Assembly: GCA_936450465.1 (NCBI GenBank)
Contig: OW388296.1
Location: 11,839,867 to 11,903,866 of the forward strand
Length of the DNA stretch: 64,000 nucleotides
Direction of reading: 5' to 3'
Source of the DNA: Gibbula magus
Lineage: Eukaryota > Mollusca > Gastropoda > Trochida > Trochidae
Each line of letters begins with the position of its first letter. Position 1 is the stretch's first letter. The position numbers were made by a program, and so were the translations under genes. This document shows positions 36,301 to 40,499 of the stretch, in pieces. The notes below the pieces were generated by a model. The model saw nothing but the letters and a program-made list of their open reading frames with translations, did not search any database and had not been told where the DNA came from.

Positions 36301-39300
36301 TAAATGAACTTCCAGGTAAATGATATTACATAAGTAATTATTTTGAGACTTAGCTAATCTATTTTGGAAATAAAGATAATTGGGGTAAACACATTTTTCA
36401 AGACAATTATAAATCATTTGGAGCAAAAATTGTATATTTTCTTCACAAAGTAATTGATAATTAACAAGAAAGGTAATTACATTGACGAAACATAAACATA
36501 AACAGAAAATATTCAACAGATGCAGAGAAAAACACAGAGAATATTACCAAAGAGATAATTTTGCCAAAATATAAAAATATATATTTAACTGAGAACAGGA
36601 AGATTTTCTGGATAACAACTTCTTTATTGTGAAATTTGTCCACATTAAAGAAGTCAAAGAAGTTGTTATTAAGGAAATCTTCCTGTTCTTATGTATGCCA
36701 CTTCTAAATGCCCTTTAAGATAGGCTAGTGAAGCCTGTTTGCTAAAACCTTTTACCATTGTACTTTTCATAATTTCTTGTATGTTATATGTCATTTGGAA
36801 ATAAAATACTGTTTAAAACAAATGCCCTTCATAAACTGATATTTTTAACTGTTTTCTATTAAAAATAAAATGAACAGGTAATGGAACACTTTGATTTCCA
36901 TAGAAGGTGAAACAATTATGTAGTAAGAAACGGATTAAAACATAGATTTCCTATATCCTTAAAAGGAGGGTTCTATCGGGGTATTTTTTGTGGAAACCAA
37001 ATTCGAGAGGATATTCCCGTTTACGAATATATACTATTAATACATGATTAAAACACAGTCAAATTGAAAGATATTAATGAAGTTAATATTTTGTTGATAT
37101 CATATTTTACAACTTGATAAAGACAAGAGCACATTTGTGAAAAATAGAAACAATGAGAATTGAAGCCATTCATCGGCGCCAAGAGTGGGGGAAAACTTCG
37201 CTACGGCCTAACATCATATTGTTTCTTAGTTTTATGGTACGTTATGTGTTACTATGTGAATATTCTATCAGTGTATGTGAATTATCATTTTAAAAAATTT
37301 AAATTGGGTTAAATATAGCATATTTTCATTTCACGTTATGCCAAGAAACCAAGATGGCGGATGCTGTCTATAGATTGGCTATAGAACTTCCCTTTAAAGA
37401 TAGAGTTCTACTGCTGAGCATTATGTGAAATGAAAAACATGCTGTATTTTTACTAATTAACAACTTTTTAATAATAAAATATATTTATTGATAGAAATTC
37501 CACAAAGTAACAAATGAGCCATTATTAGACTGATTAACAATGTCTTGTTATGCCGTAACAAAGTGTTCATACTTGTATCGCCGATGACGAGTTTACTTCT
37601 AAATGTTTTTATTTTTTAATAAATGTGCGCTAGTCTTTATCAAACTGTCAAATAATAAATCAAGAAAATATTAACCTCATCTGTATTTTGTAATAATCAG
37701 GTATGCGTAAACATGAATGTCCTTTAGAATTTTGTTTCCGTAAAAAAATAAATCGATAGAAGTCTCACACAGAGGCTGAAAGGTAATAACTAGTTCCTAT
37801 ATCCTTGTTACATACCTCTCATGCAAAGAAATTGGAATAGAATGACTTCAATACCACCAATGGAGTTGAAAATTAATTTTATAAAATCTTTTCCCCATTT
37901 ATCACAGTCATATATATGCATAGCATTGTACAGGAAATTGATCAAATTTGTAATTTTATTCTCCCCTGGAAGCCATAAAAGTCAAGAAAGTCATAAGTAT
38001 GCAAAGTACTAAATAAAAAACTCCATCAAATTCCTCCCCATGGAATTCAAAACCAGAAATGTTTTTCAAAATCTATCTCCTTTGTAGTTATATTACTTCC
38101 ATAAAAATCAGCTGTTGTTTATCTTTAGTGGACTCCCAATGGATAACTTCCGACAAATATTTTTATTACAATTGTGTCGTGCAAAATATGTCTCAACCAT
38201 AAGGGAGTTCACAACTTAGCAACAAATTTATTTACCAACACTTTATATGTAAAATAATGTTTGATAGCAATAGAGATCTATAATTTAAACACCATATGTA
38301 AAAGAAAATATTTATGACAAGCATATATATTCAGAGTACCTAACAACGTATGATCAAAACCTTACTGAGTGAACTGAATACGAAATTTATTGTCCACTCC
38401 CAGAAGAGTTGAGAACTTGCCATTTTCTAAAACATATTATCACGCAATCGTGTATGATATCAAATAAAAAATTCATCAAGATTTGATGGAACACTCTCCA
38501 GAGGGTTAAATTAACATCCTTCAAACACTTTCAACAAAGTCGTAATTATGAACAGTGGCAACTCAACTTGATCTAGGTATGATAGAACACTCCCAAGCGA
38601 GGTGGAAGTAATTCTGAAAAGCAAGAACAGTATTCTTTCCGTGGAGAAATTATCTGCGACTCTGGGGAAACAATTTGAGAAACTGTTTTCTCGTATGGTA
38701 AGCGGTGAGGTTTTCTCAGCTTTCACGACTTTTCTCAACACTGCAAATATTGGCTGACATCACATGTGTAATGCTGACATCAATTCTACAATCAACACAA
38801 AGTCATCACTGATTCTAAGTGACTGTGCAACAATAGAATGACATCACCAAACTCGCTCAAATGAAACAATTTTAGACATACAAAACTACATTTCAAACCA
38901 CAGTAACATTTAATAAACAAGATATTTAATATCCCTTAATCTAAATCTTTTGTTAGAGATAAAGCCCCAGCTGTTAACCGAGGAACAAATTTGCTACAAC
39001 ATTGAACTAGGGTGAGTCCTTAACTTGTTTTGCTAAGTATATCATCTACCCTCTGTAGTGAGGAAAGTAGTCTTACCTTGGGGTATGTGCATAATCCCAA
39101 CTGTGAGTCCCGCAATAATGTCTGCCATTAAATCTCTTTTGATGTTGTATTGTCTGAGAATTCCGACAAACGGGAAAAGAGATGTGAAGAATTTTCCCAC
39201 ACATTTTCCCGAACAGGAGAGTTTGTTGACTTTCTTCTTTGCCCACGTGTGGGGTAGCGTCACTGGACGTTTGTCGCTCTCAAAACCCTTGTCGAAATCA

Positions 39301-39383
39301 AACTGGTTATAAATCGGTCTTTTCACAACCATCCCATCCTCTGCGATTAGAGAGTTCCGCAAATCATCTTCCCTTTCAGCCAT
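12210..39383 (-). CDS. SLC26/SulP family anion transporter, 17 coding exons, 776 aa
   Basis: Multi-pass plasma-membrane anion exchanger or channel of the SLC26 (SulP) family. Members move chloride, bicarbonate, sulfate, oxalate or iodide; the substrate here cannot be told from sequence. Joining the 17 exons listed separately gives 2331 nt with no internal stop, and every junction keeps phase, so the gene looks intact. Layout: cytosolic N terminus (1-80); membrane domain (about 85-545) with the family signature [11 protein letters not shown] at 114-124 and the TM10 anion-site motif SRSLVQE at 439-445; cytosolic STAS domain (about 547-735) with [14 protein letters not shown] at 663-676; short polar tail. 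The length matches the family's usual 700-780 aa. The nearest relatives by motif are SLC26A5/A6-type proteins, which is a family-level inference. Introns range from 173 bp to 8.4 kb. No class I PDZ ligand is seen at the C terminus (ends VNINN). Confidence 0.95.
13132..13253 (-). CDS. SLC26 coding exon 16 (residues 699-739, end of STAS)
   Basis: Acceptor tgtattacag|TTGATG and donor AACGGG|gtacgt, phase 1 in, phase 0 out. Encodes [20 protein letters not shown] then [13 protein letters not shown], the last STAS strand and helix. 'F..VHDAV..A' is a usual end of SLC26 STAS domains. Confidence 0.94.
13753..13807 (-). CDS. SLC26 coding exon 15 (residues 681-698, STAS)
   Basis: A 55-nt exon. Acceptor taatttttcag|GTATTA and donor TAAAG|gtaggt, phase 0 in, phase 1 out. 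Encodes [18 protein letters not shown], a helix and strand of STAS. It is too short for a simple ORF scan but is required for frame continuity between exons 14 and 16. Confidence 0.92.
14385..16257. mobile_element. TIR element C, long copy with CRE-like sites, in SLC26 intron 14
   Basis: Left block (14385-14620) carries tgacgtcatagtc and ggttgacgtcacaatg. Then comes a TIR-like end (ggtcccgtttgataacatgt, near 14622), about 1.5 kb of interior, and the inverted end (acatgttatcaaacaggacc, near 16215-16235). The interior has only short ORFs (102 codons at 14630; 75 codons at 15875) that I do not recognise. A compact relative without most of the interior lies inverted at 27213-27575. Confidence 0.7.
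16399..16551 (-). CDS. SLC26 coding exon 14 (residues 630-680, STAS core)
   Basis: Acceptor atttttcag|CCCGCT and donor GGCCAG|gttagt, both phase 0. A polar variable segment ([17 protein letters not shown]) leads into [19 protein letters not shown] (D663, D671-S672), the conserved STAS strand-loop-helix. Confidence 0.95.
17124..17350. repeat. fold-back repeat beside the exon 13 donor
   Basis: Left arm 17124-17198 and right arm 17280-17350 are inverted copies (ttgccagtctgcattactgg / ccagtaatcggactggcaag; gccttgcagtatttccc / ggaaatactgcaaggtc) with an ~80-bp spacer. The right arm stops about 7 nt from the first intron base (17357) on the plus-strand map. Related, more diverged sequences occur at about 61376-61520 and 52760-52895. 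Confidence 0.8.
17358..17537 (-). CDS. SLC26 coding exon 13 (residues 570-629, STAS)
   Basis: Acceptor ccccaccag|GCTACT and donor GTCAAG|gtaagg, both phase 0. Encodes [20 protein letters not shown] (STAS core strand and helix), then a lysine-rich stretch ([19 protein letters not shown]) that begins the variable intervening sequence of animal STAS domains. A fold-back repeat ends within a few bases of the donor. Confidence 0.94.
17538..19023. other. SLC26 intron 12, part 3' of the DIRS element (transcript sense)
   Basis: Contains a block of clearly higher GC at about 17977-18712 (possible solo LTR, see findings). A second GC-rich patch at 18875-19020 has repeated words gcccgcgatagcccg, gcgggcgata and gcgggcgatagcccgg, of unknown origin. 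The remainder is AT-rich intron. Confidence 0.5.
19024..19156 (-). mobile_element. SINE copy, 3' part, interrupted by the DIRS element
   Basis: Diverged copy of the same SINE on the minus strand (ttcaagagtatttca, taaaacctgcaa, gcactgaaatt). It stops exactly where the DIRS left end begins and resumes at 25721. Confidence 0.75.
19157..19394 (-). repeat. DIRS terminal inverted repeat (3' end of element)
   Basis: Inverted partner of 25477-25720. The outermost ~35 nt (beginning tcgaaccaacctgcagagg) are unique to this end and reappear, inverted, in the internal complementary region. These unequal outer extensions are usual for DIRS elements. Confidence 0.93.
19434..19528 (-). repeat. DIRS internal complementary region (ICR)
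   Basis: The first half (19434-19484, e.g. tctgcaacctctgcaggttg) is the reverse complement of the left outer end. The second half (about 19485-19528, e.g. ttctttttcagaagggatcc) is the reverse complement of the right outer end. The join reads ggttcga|ttctttt, i.e. the two element ends fused as in a circle. In the DIRS-1 model the ICR templates completion of the ends and formation of the circular intermediate. It lies next to the 3' ITR, as in known elements. Confidence 0.92.
20002..21060 (-). pseudogene. DIRS tyrosine recombinase, frameshifted
   Basis: Overlaps the end of the RT ORF in another frame. The core-binding part ([37 protein letters not shown]) leads to the first catalytic arginine box ([17 protein letters not shown], near 20500-20560). 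Between about 20330 and 20410 the frame is lost; in the downstream frame a TGA lies near 20371. The C-terminal part continues in another frame with [11 protein letters not shown], the second box [10 protein letters not shown] (near 20125-20145; family HxxR, here HxxK) and the nucleophile tyrosine in FIRHYQLD (codon 20023-20025), ending at 20002. The protein family integrates the circular DNA form. As it stands the gene cannot make the full protein without frameshifting or an assembly correction. Confidence 0.85.
20837..22939 (-). CDS. DIRS reverse transcriptase - RNase H - methyltransferase-like protein
   Basis: A 700-codon frame starting 15 nt after the gag-like stop. The RT domain (about residues 95-310) includes [52 protein letters not shown] and the active-site YLDDWL at 22247-22264. 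The RNase H domain follows ([41 protein letters not shown]). The C-terminal part ([18 protein letters not shown] ... [14 protein letters not shown] ... WAFPPVPLI) matches the methyltransferase-like domain often found after RNase H in DIRS elements. It would copy the element's RNA to DNA. The catalytic motifs look complete, and this is the only unbroken ORF of the element. Confidence 0.93.
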   Translation of the reverse strand: MSPPKIPAARTLPETGVHCLSRDLPVGCRLSHFISEWEKVTSNTWVLSTLREGHLPLWKYDPPTFSGIRHTKVPELPEKAEVLRAEVQALLDKAAIEVVPKGQEQSGYYSTYFLVPKKDGGFRPILNLKYLNRSLQVPTFKMETLRTVIASVERGDWLSSIDLKDAYLHVPMHPDFKEFLRFSFDGTCYQFRVLPFGISTAPRVFTKLMLIPAQAARSQGRCCHPYLDDWLIRALSRELNQEATQQVLDILLKLGWIINLKKSDIAPRQDIVFLGARFDTASGSVSLAPDRVSRVIGAVHLFLQSPIHTARTWLQLLGHMAATVDVVWRARLSMRPVQQALARMWSHSDSFEKVLTTPVGVLEHLRWWVSESNLLKGLPLELPTPSVTIQTDASLSGWGGGVLEDLTASGLWSQEESKLHINVLELRAVRRVFECFKERIRGLVVRLEMDNQTAISYILKQGGTVSPSLLQESWQFLLWCDQFSIQVVPVYLPGVDNVRADALSRRILTPHEWMLDRGIFGTMSLLFGSFQVDLFASGMTNQIPVFCSRIPDPRALARDAFAIDWTDRVLWAFPPVPLIPRVLSQLTNQSARLLVLVAPLWTAQSWFPSVLRFLVQPPVLLPSRRDILFQEGAPHPNPRIQWVAWPLSGIASRRAVFLHELQTQYWLRGGIQQTFSMKIDGPVMRAGVAIEGFSIPFLQI
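22954..24928 (-). pseudogene. DIRS gag-like ORF, broken by a stop and a frameshift
   Basis: A likely start at 24928 opens a frame with a Cys-rich segment ([10 protein letters not shown] ... CLPCL ... CKLC) followed by FTPRAKKER, a pattern I associate with the N terminus of DIRS gag-like proteins. The frame meets TAG at 24713-24715, then a Lys/Ser/Asp-rich stretch, then a 12-base G/C homopolymer (24545-24556) after which the reading frame changes. Downstream is one long frame with an acidic centre, a helical domain and a basic Gly/Arg/Lys tail ([20 protein letters not shown]) that may bind nucleic acid, ending at 22954. The proline-rich peptide readable upstream of the homopolymer in the downstream frame is a shadow. 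Confidence 0.8.
24929..25476 (-). other. DIRS 5' leader
   Basis: Lies between the 5' ITR and the gag-like start. It is AT-rich with stop codons in all frames and no tRNA primer-binding site, consistent with the DIRS order, which does not use LTR-type priming. A GTG at 25009 extends the gag frame but an ATG at 24928 is the simpler start. Confidence 0.6.
25477..25720 (-). repeat. DIRS terminal inverted repeat (5' end of element)
   Basis: This segment is the reverse complement of 19157-19394 over nearly its whole length, including 'cacgttcggaaaacactt' and 'ggatttttatgctacatgta'. It carries about 25-30 nt of extra A/T-rich sequence around 25612-25646 that the left copy lacks. The outermost bases (gaaaaagaat) are not shared with the left end but are copied in the internal complementary region. 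Confidence 0.93.
25721..25775 (-). mobile_element. SINE copy, remaining part beyond the DIRS element
   Basis: Continues the copy broken at 19156: tcaatgttgcattt ... cctactggtgttgaacagtt corresponds to tcagtgtggcattt ... cttactgcgtgtaaaacagtt at 6947-6991. Together the two halves give one SINE. Confidence 0.7.
25971..26040 (-). CDS. SLC26 coding exon 12 (residues 546-569, start of STAS)
   Basis: Acceptor taatttcag|ACCATA and donor AAGGCA|gtaagt, phase 2 in, phase 0 out. Encodes [20 protein letters not shown] then YKA, the linker and first strand of STAS, close to the family consensus RPYACLLGxVPGTDLY. The following intron carries the DIRS element. Confidence 0.95.
26392..26498 (-). CDS. SLC26 coding exon 11 (residues 511-546)
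   Basis: Acceptor tcccgtcag|TTGGTG and donor TCAGAG|gtgagg, phase 0 in, phase 2 out. Encodes [14 protein letters not shown] then [21 protein letters not shown], the last membrane helices before the STAS domain. A 16-nt block covering the donor is repeated 42 nt further into the intron (see findings). Confidence 0.95.
26644..26710 (-). repeat. tRNA-like sequence (SINE head), SLC26 intron 10
   Basis: The reverse complement has tagctcagttggtggagtg (A box) and aggttcaatcccc (B box) with a ctcatca loop in the anticodon position. The acceptor ends (agggatg / acctata) do not pair, so a working tRNA is unlikely. Confidence 0.55.
26848..26943 (-). CDS. SLC26 coding exon 10 (residues 479-510)
   Basis: Acceptor gtttgtgcag|TGTGTG and donor GACTTC|gtgagt, both phase 0. 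Encodes [18 protein letters not shown] then [14 protein letters not shown]. The family consensus at this position ([18 protein letters not shown]) is matched nearly throughout. Confidence 0.95.
27213..27575. mobile_element. TIR element C, compact copy in SLC26 intron 9
   Basis: gtcccgtttgataacatgtt and acatgttatcatacgggac stand only about 100 bp apart here, followed by the inverted left block with gtgacgtcaaccaaaaagga and tatgacgtcacacgcc. It is the reverse complement of 14385-14665 plus 16160-16235, i.e. the long copy minus about 1.5 kb. Confidence 0.75.
28289..28366 (-). CDS. SLC26 coding exon 9 (residues 453-478)
   Basis: Acceptor ctctcttcag|GTTGCT and strong donor CAAAC|gtaagt, both phase 0. 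Encodes [18 protein letters not shown] followed by PYFASLPN, a TM11-TM12 segment with the conserved 'LP' end. Confidence 0.95.
28540..28653 (-). CDS. SLC26 coding exon 8 (residues 415-452, TM10 anion-site motif)
   Basis: Acceptor ttattcccag|GAGCTG and donor ACTCAG|gtaaca, both phase 0. Encodes [19 protein letters not shown] then [18 protein letters not shown]439-R440 align with S398-R399 of prestin, part of the anion-binding site. The last ~60 nt of the exon and its donor are repeated once more just downstream on the minus strand (see findings). Confidence 0.95.
28735..28892. repeat. fold-back repeat in SLC26 intron 7
   Basis: ctatcttagcactaagagac, then agctctcttagggctaagat, then ccatcttagcgctaagagag followed by cttcgaaaatatgggtcc, which mirrors ggatccatattttcaaagct. 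Related fragments: tcttagccctaagaaa near 61265, and ctatcttagcactgagac near 49323. Old dispersed fold-back family. Confidence 0.6.
29366..29513 (-). CDS. SLC26 coding exon 7 (residues 365-414)
   Basis: Acceptor tgtttccag|TATTCC and donor ATCAG|gtcaga, phase 2 in and phase 0 out. Encodes [20 protein letters not shown], the hydrophobic [17 protein letters not shown], and [11 protein letters not shown]. The 'PPP' turn and 'SVSxAK' segment are conserved through the family (TM9). Confidence 0.95.
29861..30037. mobile_element. MITE family A, internally deleted copy in SLC26 intron 6
   Basis: Starts aggggcagta, then skips to the interior (aaataagttgatgaaatgta), and ends aacgtgctacagccca next to TTAA on both sides (29857-29860, 30038-30041). 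About half the interior is missing, including part of the left TIR. Confidence 0.8.
30168..30280 (-). repeat. G/C-homopolymer repeat, copy 2, in SLC26 intron 6
   Basis: ggcggatccaggggggcggg ... ccattggttgacccccc ... caaaattcctggatccgc. The outer words ggatccagg and cctggatcc are inverted, giving a short TIR-like appearance. Confidence 0.65.
30479..30561 (-). CDS. SLC26 coding exon 6 (residues 338-365)
   Basis: Acceptor tttaccag|GTTGTA and donor GTTGG|gtcagt, phase 0 in and phase 2 out. Encodes [20 protein letters not shown] and IVGDIPV, matching the TM8-loop region of SLC26 proteins. Confidence 0.92.
30711..30774 (+). repeat. short dispersed repeat fragment (mollusc SINE-like tail)
   Basis: gtgagtgagtgagttattgt followed by taatgccgcttcggcagtat and tgcagccattagcggcg. 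It resembles the 'gagtgagtttagttttacgccgc...caatattccagc...ggcgg' repeat common in gastropod DNA, recalled from memory and not searched. Confidence 0.5.
30775..31066 (+). repeat. degenerate 4-bp/16-bp microsatellite in SLC26 intron 5
   Basis: Runs of gatgg, gatagatgggtgcatg and gcatgcatg repeats. Long His/Met/Pro-rich frames on the minus strand here are products of the repeat. The array ends about 50 nt from the exon 5 donor. Confidence 0.9.
31120..31281 (-). CDS. SLC26 coding exon 5 (residues 284-337)
   Basis: Acceptor tttcttgcag|TCGTAC, phase 0. Encodes [17 protein letters not shown], then TM7 and [12 protein letters not shown]. The donor is placed at ATTGTG|gttggt because this gives the family-typical length (PIELIVVVLGT) across the junction. 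GTTGGT is a weak 5' splice site; the in-phase alternative ATT|gtggtt would remove one valine. Confidence 0.85.
31647..31811 (-). CDS. SLC26 coding exon 4 (residues 229-283)
   Basis: Acceptor tgtttccag|TTATTG and donor CTGG|gtaagg, both phase 0. Encodes [23 protein letters not shown] and [12 protein letters not shown], the conserved TM5-TM6 block of the family. Confidence 0.95.
32224..32489 (-). CDS. SLC26 coding exon 3 (residues 140-228)
   Basis: Acceptor ttttgcag|GAACA and donor ACAG|gtaaca; phase 1 in, phase 0 out. [13 protein letters not shown] is the conserved TM3-TM4 segment. It is followed by an extended extracellular loop with N-glycosylation sequons at N180 (NLS), N185 (NIS), N193 and N196 (NGT NGT), then a return into the membrane at [14 protein letters not shown] glycosylated loop at this place is typical of SLC26 proteins. 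Confidence 0.93.
32876..32986 (-). CDS. SLC26 coding exon 2 (residues 103-139)
   Basis: Acceptor ctacattacag|GTATGG and donor ATAG|gtgagt, phases 1 and 1. Encodes GMAYGQL and the SLC26 signature [11 protein letters not shown] (114-124) followed by [10 protein letters not shown]. In structures of prestin and other SLC26 proteins this TM3 start lines the anion site, an established point; the assignment of residues here is by motif. A long minisatellite begins only about a dozen bases upstream of the acceptor. Confidence 0.95.
   Translation of the reverse strand, partial: VWRTVSCQHCRQCMVSMSRSSPSLSTSSSARPSTYL
33000..35020 (+). repeat. 44-bp minisatellite, about 46 copies, in SLC26 intron 1
   Basis: The unit reads gtgctacaagggtagtaata + tgggaagcaacattgtatca + tcat (44 nt; a 45-nt variant has catggtg). 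The first units (33000-33095) and the last (34985-35020) are degenerate, the middle is very regular. A higher-order pattern of 44- and 45-nt units recurs (33796-33990 and 34285-34479 are near-identical blocks). Long open frames in the array come from repetition, not coding. The array begins about 12 nt from the exon 2 acceptor. Confidence 0.97.
35021..36592. other. SLC26 intron 1 interior, no gene seen
   Basis: Strongly AT-rich, with only short frames and no repeat family recognised. Confidence 0.6.
36593..36690. repeat. 98-nt near-perfect hairpin in SLC26 intron 1
   Basis: The arm gaacaggaagattttctgga + taacaacttcttt (36593-36625) pairs with the inverse aaagaagttgttattaagga + aatcttcctgttc (about 36657-36688) with few mismatches and a loop of about 30 nt. 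Fold-back transposon remnant or a structured RNA if transcribed; no evidence for function. Confidence 0.75.
36963..37393. mobile_element. MITE family B, copy 2 (inverted) in SLC26 intron 1
   Basis: TTAA at 36959-36962 and 37394-37397. Begins aaggagggttctatcggggt and ends tatagaacttccct. Its reverse complement matches 4603-4890, with a longer interior. Confidence 0.75.
37398..37775. mobile_element. MITE family B, copy 3, abutting copy 2 in opposite orientation
   Basis: Starts at the TTAA that ends copy 2 and carries family-B interior words in the orientation of copy 1 (tgttatgccgtaacaaagtg, gccgatgacgag) and its right end (gtaaacatgaatgtcc, aaaaaaataaatcgatag). More diverged than copies 1 and 2. 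The right boundary is approximate. Confidence 0.6.
37776..39076. other. SLC26 intron 1, exon-1-proximal part, no gene seen
   Basis: AT-rich. The 76-codon minus-strand frame at 38511-38741 has no recognised domain and no matching splice phase. Confidence 0.55.
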
Positions 39384-39397
39384 CTTTTTCTTGCCTC
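39077..39397 (-). CDS. SLC26 coding exon 1 (start codon, residues 1-102)
   Basis: The exon opens after an acceptor (ctctgttctag|GAGGC), then 14 nt of 5' UTR, then ATG at 39383-39381 in a good context (A at -3, G at +4). A longer in-frame ATG at about 39410 lies inside the acceptor tract and is rejected. Encodes the cytosolic N terminus, beginning [12 protein letters not shown], with [13 protein letters not shown] (22-34) like the family's N-terminal 'RPxY' segment, then the start of TM1 ([14 protein letters not shown]). The donor is CAAG|gtaaga, phase 1. The acceptor directly upstream of the start means at least one non-coding exon lies further upstream. Confidence 0.93.
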
Positions 39398-40367
39398 CTA
39401 GAACAGAGAACATTTTTAATTTAGTTTTTAAGTTTAAAATAAAACATATCAATAAACATTATATATAAATGAAAAAAAGTACTATCAACAAAGCATTTGA
39501 ATAAAATACTGTTCGCATTGAATTTTTTTTATATGGACAGAGCAGAAGGAACAAACTGCTGGAAAACTTACTGTGGTGCCAACAATTGTGAGAAGAAAAT
39601 AAACTCAAATCAAACAACGAGTTCCAACAAGGAAGAAAATACAGTTTCCACGTCAACACCCAACGGTAGCAAAAGGTAATGAAAACTAACGAAAGGTAAA
39701 AATTCCAAATCATTTCATTGCAGGTCTTTAAATGCATCTTTTAAGAACTAATGACAATTTGCAGCATAAGAATTCATTGAAAACAGAAACCTTGAAAATC
39801 CTCATTAAAACAGTTTATGCAACAGGTAATCTTTTAATTGAAGACACAGGTGAAAATAATAAACATGTATTTTGACTTGGCACCTTTTTAATCTTTTTCT
39901 TAGAACATATGGATCTCATTCATAAAAAGGTAGACGAAAAGTTGCTAATTGCATTTGTTGGCAAAGGTAGAAATTAGGTGGCTTATCTCAGTAATTAGAA
40001 TAATTAGAAGCGAATTTGTTGTTCTTAGTCTTTGCGAAATTATTAGTTTTGACAAAGCTCTTTGAAGGGGAAGAAGAGAGGATGTTAATTAAGCACAATC
40101 TGATAAGTCTTCTCATCGTTAGTTGAATCCTTAATACGATTGGTTGCATTTCAAGATTAAGCAAACATTCAAAACCTTGAAATCAGAATTTATTTCACAG
40201 TAATAAGATGCCAGGTAACAAAACACAACTCAACATGAGAGAAATTCAAGACTAAAATATCTTTTTTGTCTTTCACAAATATTTTGTTAGAAAAAAAATA
40301 CTTTACAAGAAAAACATTTTGCAAGAATGGTATAAAGAAAAGAACAAAATAAACATGGACTAATAAG
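39398..40367. other. upstream of SLC26 coding exon 1, part of a 5' intron
   Basis: Because coding exon 1 begins with a splice acceptor, this stretch should be intronic. AT-rich, no gene seen. Confidence 0.6.
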
Positions 40368-40499
40368 TGGCAGACGGGGGGGGGGGGGGGTGTGTGTGTG
40401 TGTGTCAAGGGGGTCTGGACCCCCCCCGTTGAAATTTTTGGACCCCCTCTTCCATTGGTGGACCCCCCCCCTTTCAAAATTCCTGGATCTGCCACTGCT
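40368..40499 (-). repeat. G/C-homopolymer repeat, copy 3
   Basis: gtggcagac, a G run, (gt)n, gggggtctggaccccccccg, ccattggtggaccccccccc, tcaaaattcctggatctgcc. The outer ggcagac/tctgccac words are inverted. Confidence 0.65.

Noticed and set aside
39384..39452. Upstream in-frame ATG codons (at about 39410 and 39452) as the SLC26 start
   Set aside because: They lie in the pyrimidine tract and upstream of the acceptor ctctgttctag, so they would be in the intron.
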